From contig NZ_KL585401.1 of assembly GCF_000721935.1 (NCBI RefSeq), positions 136,543-143,788 on the forward strand: a stretch of DNA of 7,246 nt. Direction: 5' to 3'. The DNA comes from Streptomyces sp. NRRL WC-3549 (GTDB lineage: Bacteria; Actinomycetota; Actinomycetes; Streptomycetales; Streptomycetaceae). Shown one piece after another: positions 1 to 6,869 of this stretch. A model generated the notes under the pieces. That model made no database searches. It saw only the letters and a list, made by a program, of their open reading frames with translations, and was not told where the DNA came from. The translations under genes and the position numbers were made by a program. Positions within the stretch are counted from its first letter, which is position 1. Each line of letters begins with the position of its first letter.

Positions 1-1
1 G

Positions 2-1750
2 GTCACCGACGAGGCCACCACCCAGCAGGCCCTCCAGATCCGGGAACGCGCCGAGGACTTCCCCGGCATCACCGCCGAACCCACCGCCGTACGCCGGTAC
101 GCCGCGCCCGGCAAGGCCAACACCGCCCAGGTCCTCGGCTACCTCTCGCCCGTCACGGACGAGGAGCTCACCAAGGCCCAGGACACCGACTCGCCCTACC
201 TCCGCTCCGACCAGGTCGGCCGCTCCGGCCTGGAGCGCACCTACGACAAGGAGCTGCGGGGCAAGGCCGGCGTCACCCGGTACGAGGTGGACAACCTCGG
301 CCGGGTCATCGGACAGGCGCAGAACGACGAGGCCGAACCCGGGGCCAGCGTCGTCACCTCCATCGACGCGCGCGTCCAGGCGGTCGCCGAGTACGAGCTC
401 GACCAGGCCATGAAGGCCGCCCGCAAGGAGATGGACCGCAACACCAACGAGCTCTACAAGGCCGACTCCGGCGCCGTCGTCGTCATGGAGGCCAAGACCG
501 GCCGCGTCGTGTCCATGGCGTCCCTGCCGACCTACGACCCCAACTCCTGGGTCGGCGGCATCTCCGCCAAGGAGTACGCCCAGCTCACCGGCAAGAAGTC
601 CAACTTCCCGCTGCTGAACCGGGCCATCCAGGGCACCGCGGCACCCGGGTCGATCTTCAAGGTGATCTCCTCCACCGCCGCGGTCAACGCCGGATACCCG
701 TTCGACGGCAACTACCCCTGCCCGAGCTCGTACTCCATCGGCAACCAGACCTTCAAGAACTTCGAGTCCCAGGGGTACGGCGACATCACCATCGGCCGGG
801 CCCTGGAGGTCTCCTGCGACACCGTCTACTACGGGATCGCGCACAAGGAATGGCAGAAGGACGGCGGCAACACGCCGAAGAAGAACGCCAAGGACTGGTT
901 CTACAAGACCGCCCACCAGTTCGGCCTCGGCAAGGAGACCGGCATCGACCTCCCCAACGAGGTCTCCGGCCGCGTCCCCGACCGCCAGTGGAAGCAGGAC
1001 TTCTACGAGGCCAACAAGGACTCCTGGTGCAAGCAGGGCAAGAAGGACGGCACGTACGTCGAGCAGCTCGCCTACGAAGGCTGCGCCGAGGGCTACAAGA
1101 TGCGCGCCGGTGACTCCGTCAACTACTCGATCGGCCAGGGCGACACCCTCGTCACGCCGATCCAGATGGCCACCATCTACGCCGCCATCTCCAACGGCGG
1201 CACCCTCTACGACCCGACCGTCGGCAAGGCGATCATCAGCGGCGACGGCAAGACGGTCCAGGAGATCGAGCCCAAGGCGCACGGCAAGCTGCCGTTCAAG
1301 GGCGACACCCGCGACAAGATAGACCAAGCCCTCGCGGGAGTCGCGACCCAGGGCAGCGCCGCCTGGCGATTCGGCGGCTGGCCCCAGGACAAGATCCCGA
1401 TGCACGCCAAGACGGGCACGGCCGAGGTCTACGGCAAGCAGACGACCTCCTGGTTCGCCACGTACACCAAGGACTACTCGATCGTCATGACGATCTCCCA
1501 GGGCGGTACCGGTTCCGGTGCCTCCGGACCCGCCGTACGCAACATCTACAACGCGATCTACGGCCTCGACGGTGAGGGCAACCAGGACCTCAAGAAGGCC
1601 CTGCTGCCCACACCGCAGAAGGCCCTGCCGACGATCAAGTCCGACGGCTCGATCGTCTCCCCGAAGATCAAGCCGTACACCCCCGAGCCGCCCGCCGGCG
1701 AGAGCACCCAGGAGCTCGCCCTCGCCGTGGCCCCGGGGAGGCGGGACTGA
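2..1750 (+). CDS. mrdA: Penicillin-binding protein 2 (class B transpeptidase), 5'-truncated
   Basis: This is the C-terminal 582 residues of a class B penicillin-binding protein, the D,D-transpeptidase that cross-links peptidoglycan on the outer face of the membrane together with a SEDS polymerase. The frame is open from base 2, so the N-terminal membrane anchor and part of the dimerisation domain lie upstream; by comparison with actinobacterial relatives roughly 100-180 residues are missing (inference). All three catalytic motifs are visible, numbered from base 2: SIFK with the acylated Ser217 and Lys220, SCD at 271-273 (the SxD/SxN motif), and KTGT from Lys470. The SCD form and the motif context (APGSIFK, HAKTGTAE) fit PBP2 better than FtsI. 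The region between the second and third motifs carries a Lys-rich insertion with Cys343 and Cys361. A Pro-rich tail of about 45 residues follows the transpeptidase domain. The GTG at 287 is internal, because homologous sequence continues upstream of it. The stop overlaps the start of rodA by one base, so the two are probably translationally coupled. The S. coelicolor equivalent is pbp2 of the mre cluster. Confidence 0.95.
   Translation, partial: VTDEATTQQALQIRERAEDFPGITAEPTAVRRYAAPGKANTAQVLGYLSPVTDEELTKAQDTDSPYLRSDQVGRSGLERTYDKELRGKAGVTRYEVDNLGRVIGQAQNDEAEPGASVVTSIDARVQAVAEYELDQAMKAARKEMDRNTNELYKADSGAVVVMEAKTGRVVSMASLPTYDPNSWVGGISAKEYAQLTGKKSNFPLLNRAIQGTAAPGSIFKVISSTAAVNAGYPFDGNYPCPSSYSIGNQTFKNFESQGYGDITIGRALEVSCDTVYYGIAHKEWQKDGGNTPKKNAKDWFYKTAHQFGLGKETGIDLPNEVSGRVPDRQWKQDFYEANKDSWCKQGKKDGTYVEQLAYEGCAEGYKMRAGDSVNYSIGQGDTLVTPIQMATIYAAISNGGTLYDPTVGKAIISGDGKTVQEIEPKAHGKLPFKGDTRDKIDQALAGVATQGSAAWRFGGWPQDKIPMHAKTGTAEVYGKQTTSWFATYTKDYSIVMTISQGGTGSGASGPAVRNIYNAIYGLDGEGNQDLKKALLPTPQKALPTIKSDGSIVSPKIKPYTPEPPAGESTQELALAVAPGRRD
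1735..1741 (+). promoter_or_regulatory. Ribosome binding site of rodA
   Basis: The purine run GGGGAGG lies inside the last codons of mrdA, 8 bases before the ATG at 1750. It supports that ATG as the rodA start and translational coupling through the TGATG overlap at 1748-1752. Confidence 0.75.
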
Positions 1751-2940
1751 TGGCAGGCTTCTCCGTCTCGCGGTACGCCCCGGAGCGTTCCGCCTGGGTC
1801 AAGCTCACCGCCCGTGACTCCGTCCTGCGGCGGCTGGACTGGCCGCTGCTCGGCTCGTCGGTCGCGCTGTCCTTCATCGGATCGCTGCTGGTCTGGTCGG
1901 CGACCCGGGGCCGTGACTCGCTGACCCACGGCGACCCGTACTACTTCCTCTTCCGGCACGTCCTCAACACCGGTATCGGCCTGGCGCTGATGGTCGGCAC
2001 CATCTGGCTCGGGCACCGCACCCTGCGCGGCGCGGTCCCGATGCTCTACGGCATCTCGATCCTGCTCGTCCTCGCGGTCCTCACCCCGCTGGGCGCCACG
2101 GTCAACGGCGCGCACGCCTGGATCCTCCTTCCCGGCGGCTTCTCCCTCCAGCCCTCCGAGTTCACCAAGATCACGATCATCCTGGGCATGGCGATGCTGC
2201 TCGCCGCCCGCGTCGACGCGGGCGACCAGCTGCACCCCGACCACCGCTCGGCCGCCAAGGCGCTCGGCCTGGCGCTCGTCCCGATGGCCGTCGTCATGCT
2301 GATGCCCGACCTCGGCTCCGTCATGGTCATGGCCGTCATCGTGCTCGGCGTACTCCTCGCCTCCGGAGCCTCCAACCGCTGGATCTTCGGCCTCCTCGGG
2401 GCGGGCACGGCCGGGGCGGTGGCCGTCTGGCAGCTCGGCCTCCTTGACGACTACCAGATCGCCCGGTTCGCGGCCTTCGCCAACCCGGCGCTCGACCCCG
2501 CCGGCGTCGGCTACAACACCAACCAGGCCCGCATCGCCATCGGCTCCGGCGGGCTCACCGGGACGGGGCTCTTCCAGGGCTCGCAGACCACCGGCCAGTT
2601 CGTCCCCGAACAGCAGACCGACTTCGTCTTCACGGTCGCGGGCGAGGAACTCGGCTTCGTGGGCGCCGGGCTGATCATCGTCCTGCTGGGCGTCGTCCTG
2701 TGGCGCGCCTGCCGCATCGCCCGCGAGACGACCGAGCTGTACGGGACGGTCGTCGCCGCGGGGATCATCGCCTGGTTCGCCTTCCAGTCCTTCGAGAACA
2801 TCGGGATGACCCTCGGCATCATGCCGGTGGCGGGGCTCCCGCTGCCGTTCGTCTCGTACGGCGGATCGTCGATGTTCGCCGTGTGGGTGGCGGTCGGGCT
2901 GCTCCAGTCGATCCGGGTGCAGCGGCCGATCACGGCCTGA
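1750..2940 (+). CDS. rodA: RodA/FtsW-type SEDS peptidoglycan glycosyltransferase
   Basis: This is a 396-residue polytopic membrane protein of the SEDS family, which polymerises lipid II into glycan strands and works as a pair with a class B PBP, here the gene directly upstream. A basic cytoplasmic N-terminus of about 30 residues precedes the first membrane segment (about 31-52); about ten segments are expected. SEDS signatures are clear: SLQPSEF at 132-138, PDLGS at 186-190, AIGSGGLTGTGL followed by GSQTTGQFVPEQQTDF, with Asp291 of the QQTD motif corresponding to the essential Asp of the large extracellular loop in RodA and FtsW, and VSYGGSS at 368-374 near the C-terminus. Length is normal for RodA. 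The ATG at 1750 overlaps the mrdA stop and has a good ribosome binding site. The position behind PBP2 in the mre cluster favours RodA over FtsW; the S. coelicolor gene at this place is called sfr and is implicated in spore wall synthesis with MreB, MreC, MreD and PBP2. Confidence 0.95.
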   Translation: MAGFSVSRYAPERSAWVKLTARDSVLRRLDWPLLGSSVALSFIGSLLVWSATRGRDSLTHGDPYYFLFRHVLNTGIGLALMVGTIWLGHRTLRGAVPMLYGISILLVLAVLTPLGATVNGAHAWILLPGGFSLQPSEFTKITIILGMAMLLAARVDAGDQLHPDHRSAAKALGLALVPMAVVMLMPDLGSVMVMAVIVLGVLLASGASNRWIFGLLGAGTAGAVAVWQLGLLDDYQIARFAAFANPALDPAGVGYNTNQARIAIGSGGLTGTGLFQGSQTTGQFVPEQQTDFVFTVAGEELGFVGAGLIIVLLGVVLWRACRIARETTELYGTVVAAGIIAWFAFQSFENIGMTLGIMPVAGLPLPFVSYGGSSMFAVWVAVGLLQSIRVQRPITA

Positions 2941-2971
2941 GCCCGCACGACCCTGCATGACCCCGGGTATC

Positions 2972-2979
2972 GGGGAAAG
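2972..2979 (+). promoter_or_regulatory. Ribosome binding site deciding the CYTH-CHAD start
   Basis: The sequence GGGGAAAG ends directly before the ATG at 2980, too close to serve it well, but lies 9 bases before the in-frame ATG at 2989. This favours 2989 as the start, although the motif is not a strong Shine-Dalgarno sequence. Confidence 0.45.
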
Positions 2980-2988
2980 ATGAGTCCT

Positions 2989-4527
2989 ATGGCGGACTCG
3001 AAGCATGAGATCGAGCGTAAGTACGAAGCGACCTCCGAGACCCGGCTGCCCGACCTGACCCGCGTGGCCGGGGTCTCGGCCGTCGTCCACCGCGGCCGCA
3101 CCGAGCTCGACGCGGTCTACCACGACACGGAGGACCTCCGGCTCGCCGCCGGCTCCCTCACCCTCCGCCGCCGGACCGGGGGCCAGGACGCGGGATGGCA
3201 CCTCAAGCTCCCCGTCTCCGCCGACACCCGCGAGGAGATCCGGGCCCCGCTGGCCGACACACTGCCGCCCGAGCACGCCGCGCTGATCCGCTCCCGCGTC
3301 CGCGGCCGGCCGGTCGTCCCCGTCGTCCGCGTCCTCTCCTCCCGGGACGTCCACCACCTCCTCGACGCGGACGGCGCCCTGCTCGCCGAGGTCAGCATCG
3401 ACGAGGTCCTCGCCGAACGCCTCACCGAGCAGGGGCACGGCACCACGTCGGCCTGGACCGAGATGGAGGTCGAACTGGCCGACGACGGCGACCCGGCCCT
3501 CCTCGACGCCGTCGAGCGCCGCCTGCGCAAGGCCGGTGTACGCCCTTCCCGATCACCCTCCAAGGCGGCCCGGGCCCTCGCGGAGACCGACCCGCGACGG
3601 GACGGCGGACGGAAGGCGGAACCACGGCCGGAGAAGGCCCCGCGCACCGCCGGCGACCATGTGCTCGCCTACGTACGCGACCAGATCACGGCCCTCGTGG
3701 CGCTCGACCCCGCCGCGCGCCGCGACCTGCCCGACGGCGTGCACCGGATGCGCGTCGCCATCCGCCGTCTGCGCGGCGCCCTCACGACGTACCGCGAGGT
3801 CCTCGACCCGGCCGTCACCCGGCCGGTGCGCGCCGAGCTGAAGTGGCTCGCCGGCGAGCTGGGGACCGTCCGCGACCAGGAGGTCCTCGCCGCACGGCTG
3901 CACGGCCGGCTCGCCGCCGTCCCCCGCACCGAGCTCCTCGGCCCCGTGCAGGCCCGGCTGAAGTTCTCGTCCGCGGCCCGGCGCGCCGACGCGCGCGAGC
4001 GGCTGCTCACCGTACTGGAGGGGGAGCGCTACCTGACGCTGCTGGACGCGCTGGACGCCCTCCTCGCCGACCCGCCCCTGCTGCCCCGCGCCGGCCGGAA
4101 ACCGGGCAAGGTGCTGCCCCGTGCCGTGCTGAAGGACCACCGGCGCCTGGCCACCCGGATCGGGCACGCCCTGGAACAGCCGCCCGGCCGGGACCGCGAC
4201 GTCGCCCTGCACCGGGCGCGCAAGGCCGCGAAACGCCTGCGGTACGCGGCCGAGGCCGCCCGGCCCGCCCTGGGCGGGCCCGCCCAGAGGATCGCCAAGC
4301 GGACGAAGGCCGTCCAGAAGGTGCTCGGTGACCACCAGGACAGCGTGGTCGCCCGTGACGCCCTGCGCGGCCTTGCCGTCCAGGCGCACGGGGCGGGGGA
4401 GTCGGCGTTCACCTGGGGCCTGCTGTACGGGCAGGAGGAGGCCGCGGCGGCCCAGCGGGAGCGCGAGCTGCCGCACGTCTGGGCCCGCGCGTCGCGCCCC
4501 GGACTGCGGGCGGCGTCGAAGGGCTGA
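2989..4527 (+). CDS. CYTH and CHAD domain-containing protein
   Basis: This 512-residue soluble protein joins two domains. The N-terminal CYTH domain (about 5-200) belongs to the triphosphate tunnel metalloenzymes (thiamine triphosphatase, class IV adenylate cyclase, tripolyphosphatase). It has the diagnostic ExExK motif at Glu7, Glu9 and Lys11 (EIERK), basic strands (LTLRRR, WHLKLP), an acidic EVSIDEV strand and an ExExE-like strand at 158-162 (EMEVE). These residues normally bind metal ions and triphosphate. A charged, Pro-rich linker (about 197-220) leads to a C-terminal CHAD domain (about 221-500), a helical bundle with conserved basic and His residues: HRMRVAIRRLR from His252, HRARKAAKRLRY from His408, and LGDHQD with His449. 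CHAD domains bind inorganic polyphosphate. The likely role is triphosphate hydrolysis or polyphosphate sensing, but the substrate cannot be read from sequence. The start at 2989 puts ExExK close to the N-terminus, as usual; ATG 2980 would add three residues (MSP). It follows rodA by 48 bases with no visible terminator and is probably co-transcribed. Confidence 0.92.
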   Translation: MADSKHEIERKYEATSETRLPDLTRVAGVSAVVHRGRTELDAVYHDTEDLRLAAGSLTLRRRTGGQDAGWHLKLPVSADTREEIRAPLADTLPPEHAALIRSRVRGRPVVPVVRVLSSRDVHHLLDADGALLAEVSIDEVLAERLTEQGHGTTSAWTEMEVELADDGDPALLDAVERRLRKAGVRPSRSPSKAARALAETDPRRDGGRKAEPRPEKAPRTAGDHVLAYVRDQITALVALDPAARRDLPDGVHRMRVAIRRLRGALTTYREVLDPAVTRPVRAELKWLAGELGTVRDQEVLAARLHGRLAAVPRTELLGPVQARLKFSSAARRADARERLLTVLEGERYLTLLDALDALLADPPLLPRAGRKPGKVLPRAVLKDHRRLATRIGHALEQPPGRDRDVALHRARKAAKRLRYAAEAARPALGGPAQRIAKRTKAVQKVLGDHQDSVVARDALRGLAVQAHGAGESAFTWGLLYGQEEAAAAQRERELPHVWARASRPGLRAASKG

Positions 4528-4536
4528 GCACCGGGG

Positions 4537-4542
4537 TACGCT
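4537..4542 (+). promoter_or_regulatory. Possible -10 element upstream of the radical SAM gene
   Basis: TACGCT fits the TAnnnT pattern of housekeeping promoters and lies 36 bases before the ATG at 4579, so a transcript would start near 4549. No convincing -35 hexamer is present 16-18 bases upstream (CGTCGA is the best I can see). It could provide extra transcription of the radical SAM gene on top of read-through from the upstream genes, but in this base composition it may be chance. Confidence 0.3.
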
Positions 4543-4566
4543 GGATGGTCCCCTCTGCCAGCTCAC

Positions 4567-4571
4567 GAAGG
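4567..4571 (+). promoter_or_regulatory. Ribosome binding site of the radical SAM gene
   Basis: GAAGG lies 7 bases before the ATG at 4579. This is a normal spacing and supports that start. Confidence 0.6.
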
Positions 4572-4578
4572 TCCCCAG

Positions 4579-6504
4579 ATGTCTGCCGAGTCGGTCTTCC
4601 CACAGCTCGAAGCTCTGCTCCCGCATGTGCAGAAGCCCATCCAGTACGTCGGCGGTGAACTGAACTCCACCGTCAAACCGTGGGACGAATGCGACGTCCG
4701 CTGGGCCCTGATGTACCCGGACGCCTACGAGGTGGGACTGCCCAACCAGGGCGTCATGATCCTCTACGAGGTGCTCAACGAGCGTGACGGCGTCCTCGCC
4801 GAGCGCACGTACAGCGTCTGGCCCGACCTCGAGGAGCTGATGCGCGCGCACCAGGTGCCGCAGTTCACCGTGGACAGCCACCGCCCCGTCGGCGCCTTCG
4901 ACGTCTTCGGGCTGAGCTTCTCCACCGAGCTCGGCTACACCAACATGCTCACGGCCCTGGACCTGGCGGGCATCCCGCTGGAGGCCAAGGACCGCACCGT
5001 CGACCACCCGATCGTGCTCGCGGGCGGCCACGCGGCCTTCAACCCCGAACCGATCGCGGACTTCATCGACTGCGCGGTCATCGGCGACGGTGAGCAGGCC
5101 GTCCTGGAGATCACTGAGATCGTCCGCGCCTGGAAGGCCGAGGGCCGGCCCGGAGGCCGCGAGGAGGTGCTGTTCCGCCTGGCGAGGACGGGCGGTGTCT
5201 ACGTCCCCGGCTTCTATGACGTGGAGTACCTCCCCGACGGCCGTATCGGCCGCGTCGTCCCGAACAGGTCCGGTGTGCCGTGGCGGGTCTCCAAGCACAC
5301 GGTGATGGACCTCGACGAGTGGCCGTACCCCAAGCAGCCCCTCGTCCCGCTCGCCGAGACCGTCCACGAGCGGATGTCCGTGGAGATCTTCCGCGGCTGC
5401 ACCCGCGGCTGCCGTTTCTGCCAGGCCGGCATGATCACGCGCCCCGTGCGGGAGCGAAGCATCACCGGCATCGGCGAGATGGTGGAGAAGGGGCTCAAGG
5501 CCACCGGCTTCGAGGAGGTCGGCCTCCTCTCGCTCTCCTCCGCGGACCACACCGAGATCGGTGAGATCGCCAAGGGCCTCGCCGACCGGTACACCGAGGA
5601 CAAGATCGGCCTCTCACTGCCCTCCACCCGCGTCGACGCCTTCAACGTCGACCTGGCCAACGAGCTGACCCGCAACGGCCGCAGGTCCGGTCTCACCTTC
5701 GCCCCCGAGGGCGGCTCCGAGCGCATGCGCAAGGTCATCAACAAGATGGTCTCGGAGGAGGACCTGATCCGCACCGTCGCCACCGCCTACGGCAACGGCT
5801 GGCGCCAGGTGAAGCTGTACTTCATGTGCGGCCTGCCCACCGAGACCGACGAGGACGTCCTCCAGATCGGCGACATGGCGGTCAACGTGATCGCCAAGGG
5901 CCGCGAGGTCTCCGGCCAGAACGACATCCGCTGCACCGTCTCCATCGGCGGATTCGTGCCCAAGCCGCACACCCCCTTCCAGTGGGCGCCGCAGCTGAGC
6001 GCCGAGGACACCGACGCCCGCCTGAAGAAGCTCCGGGACAAGATCCGCGACGACAAGAAGTACGGCCGCTCCATCGGCTTCCGCTACCACGACGGCAAGC
6101 CCGGCATCGTCGAGGGACTGCTCTCCCGCGGTGACCGCCGCGTCGGCTCGGTCATCCGCGCCGTCTACGAGTCGGGCGGCCGCTTCGACGGTTGGCGCGA
6201 GCACTTCAGCTACGACCTGTGGATGAAGAGCGCGGCCGGCACGCTGCCCGCCTTCGGCGTGGACGTCGACTGGTACACCACCCGCGAGCGGACGTACGAG
6301 GAGGTCCTGCCCTGGGACCACCTGGACTCCGGCCTCGACAAGGACTGGCTCTGGGAGGACTGGCAGGACTCCCTCGACGAGACCGAGGTCGAGGACTGCC
6401 GCTGGACGCCGTGCTTCGACTGCGGGGTCTGCCCGCAGATGGACACCAGCATCCAGATCGGCCCCACCGGCAAGAAGCTGCTGCCGCTCACGGTGGTCAA
6501 GTAG
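4579..6504 (+). CDS. TIGR03960-type radical SAM protein (B12-binding-like N-terminus)
   Basis: This 641-residue protein is a complete radical SAM enzyme of unknown reaction. Residues about 1-225 form a Rossmann-like region resembling the B12-binding domains of this superfamily (YPDAYEVGLPNQG, then DVFGLSFSTELGYTNM and VLAGGHAAFNPEP), but I see no DxHxxG cobalamin-ligand motif, so cobalamin binding is doubtful. The radical SAM core starts near 265 with CTRGCRFC, that is Cys274, Cys278 and Cys281, the CX3CX2C site for the SAM-bound [4Fe-4S] cluster. Further core segments are LPSTRVDAF, FAPEGGSERMR and KLYFMCGLPTET. The C-terminus carries four cysteines (607, 612, 615, 618; CRWTPCFDCGVC) that could hold a second cluster. 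Family members are habitually encoded next to, or fused to, a DUF2344/TIGR03936 protein, and a DUF2344 gene follows here. In many bacteria the pair lies near RNase E/G and the L21/L27 genes. The stop is TAG, and a strong hairpin terminator follows. The family assignment is firm; the substrate is unknown. Confidence 0.93.
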   Translation: MSAESVFPQLEALLPHVQKPIQYVGGELNSTVKPWDECDVRWALMYPDAYEVGLPNQGVMILYEVLNERDGVLAERTYSVWPDLEELMRAHQVPQFTVDSHRPVGAFDVFGLSFSTELGYTNMLTALDLAGIPLEAKDRTVDHPIVLAGGHAAFNPEPIADFIDCAVIGDGEQAVLEITEIVRAWKAEGRPGGREEVLFRLARTGGVYVPGFYDVEYLPDGRIGRVVPNRSGVPWRVSKHTVMDLDEWPYPKQPLVPLAETVHERMSVEIFRGCTRGCRFCQAGMITRPVRERSITGIGEMVEKGLKATGFEEVGLLSLSSADHTEIGEIAKGLADRYTEDKIGLSLPSTRVDAFNVDLANELTRNGRRSGLTFAPEGGSERMRKVINKMVSEEDLIRTVATAYGNGWRQVKLYFMCGLPTETDEDVLQIGDMAVNVIAKGREVSGQNDIRCTVSIGGFVPKPHTPFQWAPQLSAEDTDARLKKLRDKIRDDKKYGRSIGFRYHDGKPGIVEGLLSRGDRRVGSVIRAVYESGGRFDGWREHFSYDLWMKSAAGTLPAFGVDVDWYTTRERTYEEVLPWDHLDSGLDKDWLWEDWQDSLDETEVEDCRWTPCFDCGVCPQMDTSIQIGPTGKKLLPLTVVK

Positions 6505-6518
6505 GAGCCACGCACCGC

Positions 6519-6535
6519 CCGGGCGACTCGCCCGG
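6519..6535 (+). terminator. First hairpin of a tandem terminator
   Basis: A perfect 7-bp stem CCGGGCG/CGCCCGG with a 3-base loop begins 14 bases after the radical SAM stop codon. There is no T-tract. It repeats the CCGGGCG word found in the right arm of the larger hairpin just downstream and probably assists it. Confidence 0.5.
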
Positions 6536-6539
6536 TGGG

Positions 6540-6572
6540 AACGCCCGGCCCGGGGACCCCGGACCGGGCGTT
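6540..6572 (+). terminator. Strong intrinsic-type terminator after the radical SAM gene
   Basis: The 9-bp outer arms AACGCCCGG (6540-6548) and CCGGGCGTT (6564-6572) pair perfectly. After one C-A mismatch an inner CCGGG/CCCGG stem closes on a 3-base loop. The arms begin with AA and end with TT, but no T-run follows, as is common for Streptomyces terminators. It marks the end of the transcription unit that includes the radical SAM gene. Confidence 0.8.
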
Positions 6573-6703
6573 CGCGTGGGTGGTGGCGCCGGGGGCAGAC
6601 GAGCCCCGGGACACGCTGCGCGCGGCGCGCCGGGACGGGCGGCGGGCCCTGGGGGAAGGCCGCAGGTCACGCGGGTGCGGGAACTCGGCGGGTCCACTGC
6701 GCG

Positions 6704-6709
6704 TACCCT
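6704..6709 (+). promoter_or_regulatory. Possible -10 element upstream of the DUF2344 gene
   Basis: TACCCT matches TAnnnT and lies downstream of the terminator and about 160 bases before the DUF2344 start, where a promoter is needed. There is no TTGACA-like -35. A GGAAC at 6680-6684, 17 bases before a CGTA, is faintly like an extracytoplasmic-function sigma promoter, but this is weak. The predicted transcript would start near 6716. Confidence 0.35.
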
Positions 6710-6730
6710 GGGCAGGACAACGACGTCCCC

Positions 6731-6747
6731 GGTGCGGCGCCCGCACC
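6731..6747 (+). repeat. Leader hairpin 1 (inverted repeat)
   Basis: A perfect 7-bp inverted repeat GGTGCGG/CCGCACC with a CGC loop lies just after the predicted transcription start. It is flanked by a possible long-range 6-bp pairing, ACGACG (6720-6725) with CGTCGT (6772-6777). Confidence 0.5.
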
Positions 6748-6783
6748 AGAGTTCTCCCCGACTGCCGAGACCGTCGTCAGGCG

Positions 6784-6806
6784 GGGGTGAGCCGGAGCGG
6801 CACCCC
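6784..6806 (+). repeat. Leader hairpin 2 (inverted repeat)
   Basis: GGGGTG (6784-6789) pairs with CACCCC (6801-6806). After an AG bulge, an inner CCG/CGG stem closes on a GAG loop. It lies in the middle of the predicted leader of the DUF2344 gene. Confidence 0.5.
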
Positions 6807-6855
6807 GGGACATCCGTATCTCGTGGGCGGTACGCCACCGCGTCCGCCCCGCACC

Positions 6856-6861
6856 GAGGAG
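6856..6861 (+). promoter_or_regulatory. Ribosome binding site deciding the DUF2344 start (CTG)
   Basis: GAGGAG is the best Shine-Dalgarno sequence in this part of the window. Exactly 8 bases after it, and in frame with the DUF2344 protein, stands CTG (6870-6872). No ATG, GTG or TTG lies at a suitable distance in that frame; the GTG at 6912 is 50 bases away. This argues for initiation at CTG. Confidence 0.6.
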
Positions 6862-6869
6862 AAGAACCA

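Larger units (their letters stand above)
6505..6869 (+). other. Intergenic region with terminator, possible promoter and structured leader
   Basis: This 365-base stretch contains no convincing gene on either strand. In order it holds two adjacent hairpins (6519-6535 and 6540-6572), a further hairpin at 6589-6609 (CCGGGG/CCCCGG arms, 9-base loop), a very GC-rich stretch with nothing recognisable to about 6680, a possible promoter (TACCCT at 6704-6709), and a leader of about 150 bases with three more hairpins (6731-6747, 6784-6806, 6823-6838) that ends in the ribosome binding site of the DUF2344 gene. The minus-strand open frames across it are typical GC-rich shadow frames. Confidence 0.7.

Noticed and set aside
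287..289. GTG as the start of mrdA
   Set aside because: The frame is open and homologous upstream to base 2 (for example RSDQVGRSGLERTYD), so this GTG is an internal valine codon of a truncated gene.
2961..2990. Possible leaderless promoter (TATCGG at 2968-2973) directly before the CYTH-CHAD start
   Set aside because: The spacing to ATG 2980 would suit a leaderless start, but the hexamer lacks the final T and no -35 is visible. Read-through from rodA is simpler.
1558..3438. Long minus-strand open frame of 626 codons opposite mrdA and rodA
   Set aside because: It lies antisense to clearly homologous genes, is dominated by Gly, Asp, Arg, Glu and Ala with no domain I recognise, and is the expected shadow of GC-rich third positions.
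3553..5550. Long minus-strand open frame of 665 codons opposite the CYTH-CHAD and radical SAM genes
   Set aside because: It spans two real genes and their intergenic gap on the other strand, with low-complexity composition and no recognisable motif, so it is a GC-driven shadow.
6716..6869. Known riboswitch (for example cobalamin) in the DUF2344 leader
   Set aside because: The hairpins do not show any known riboswitch core that I can recognise, including the B12-box. I keep only the observation that the leader is structured.
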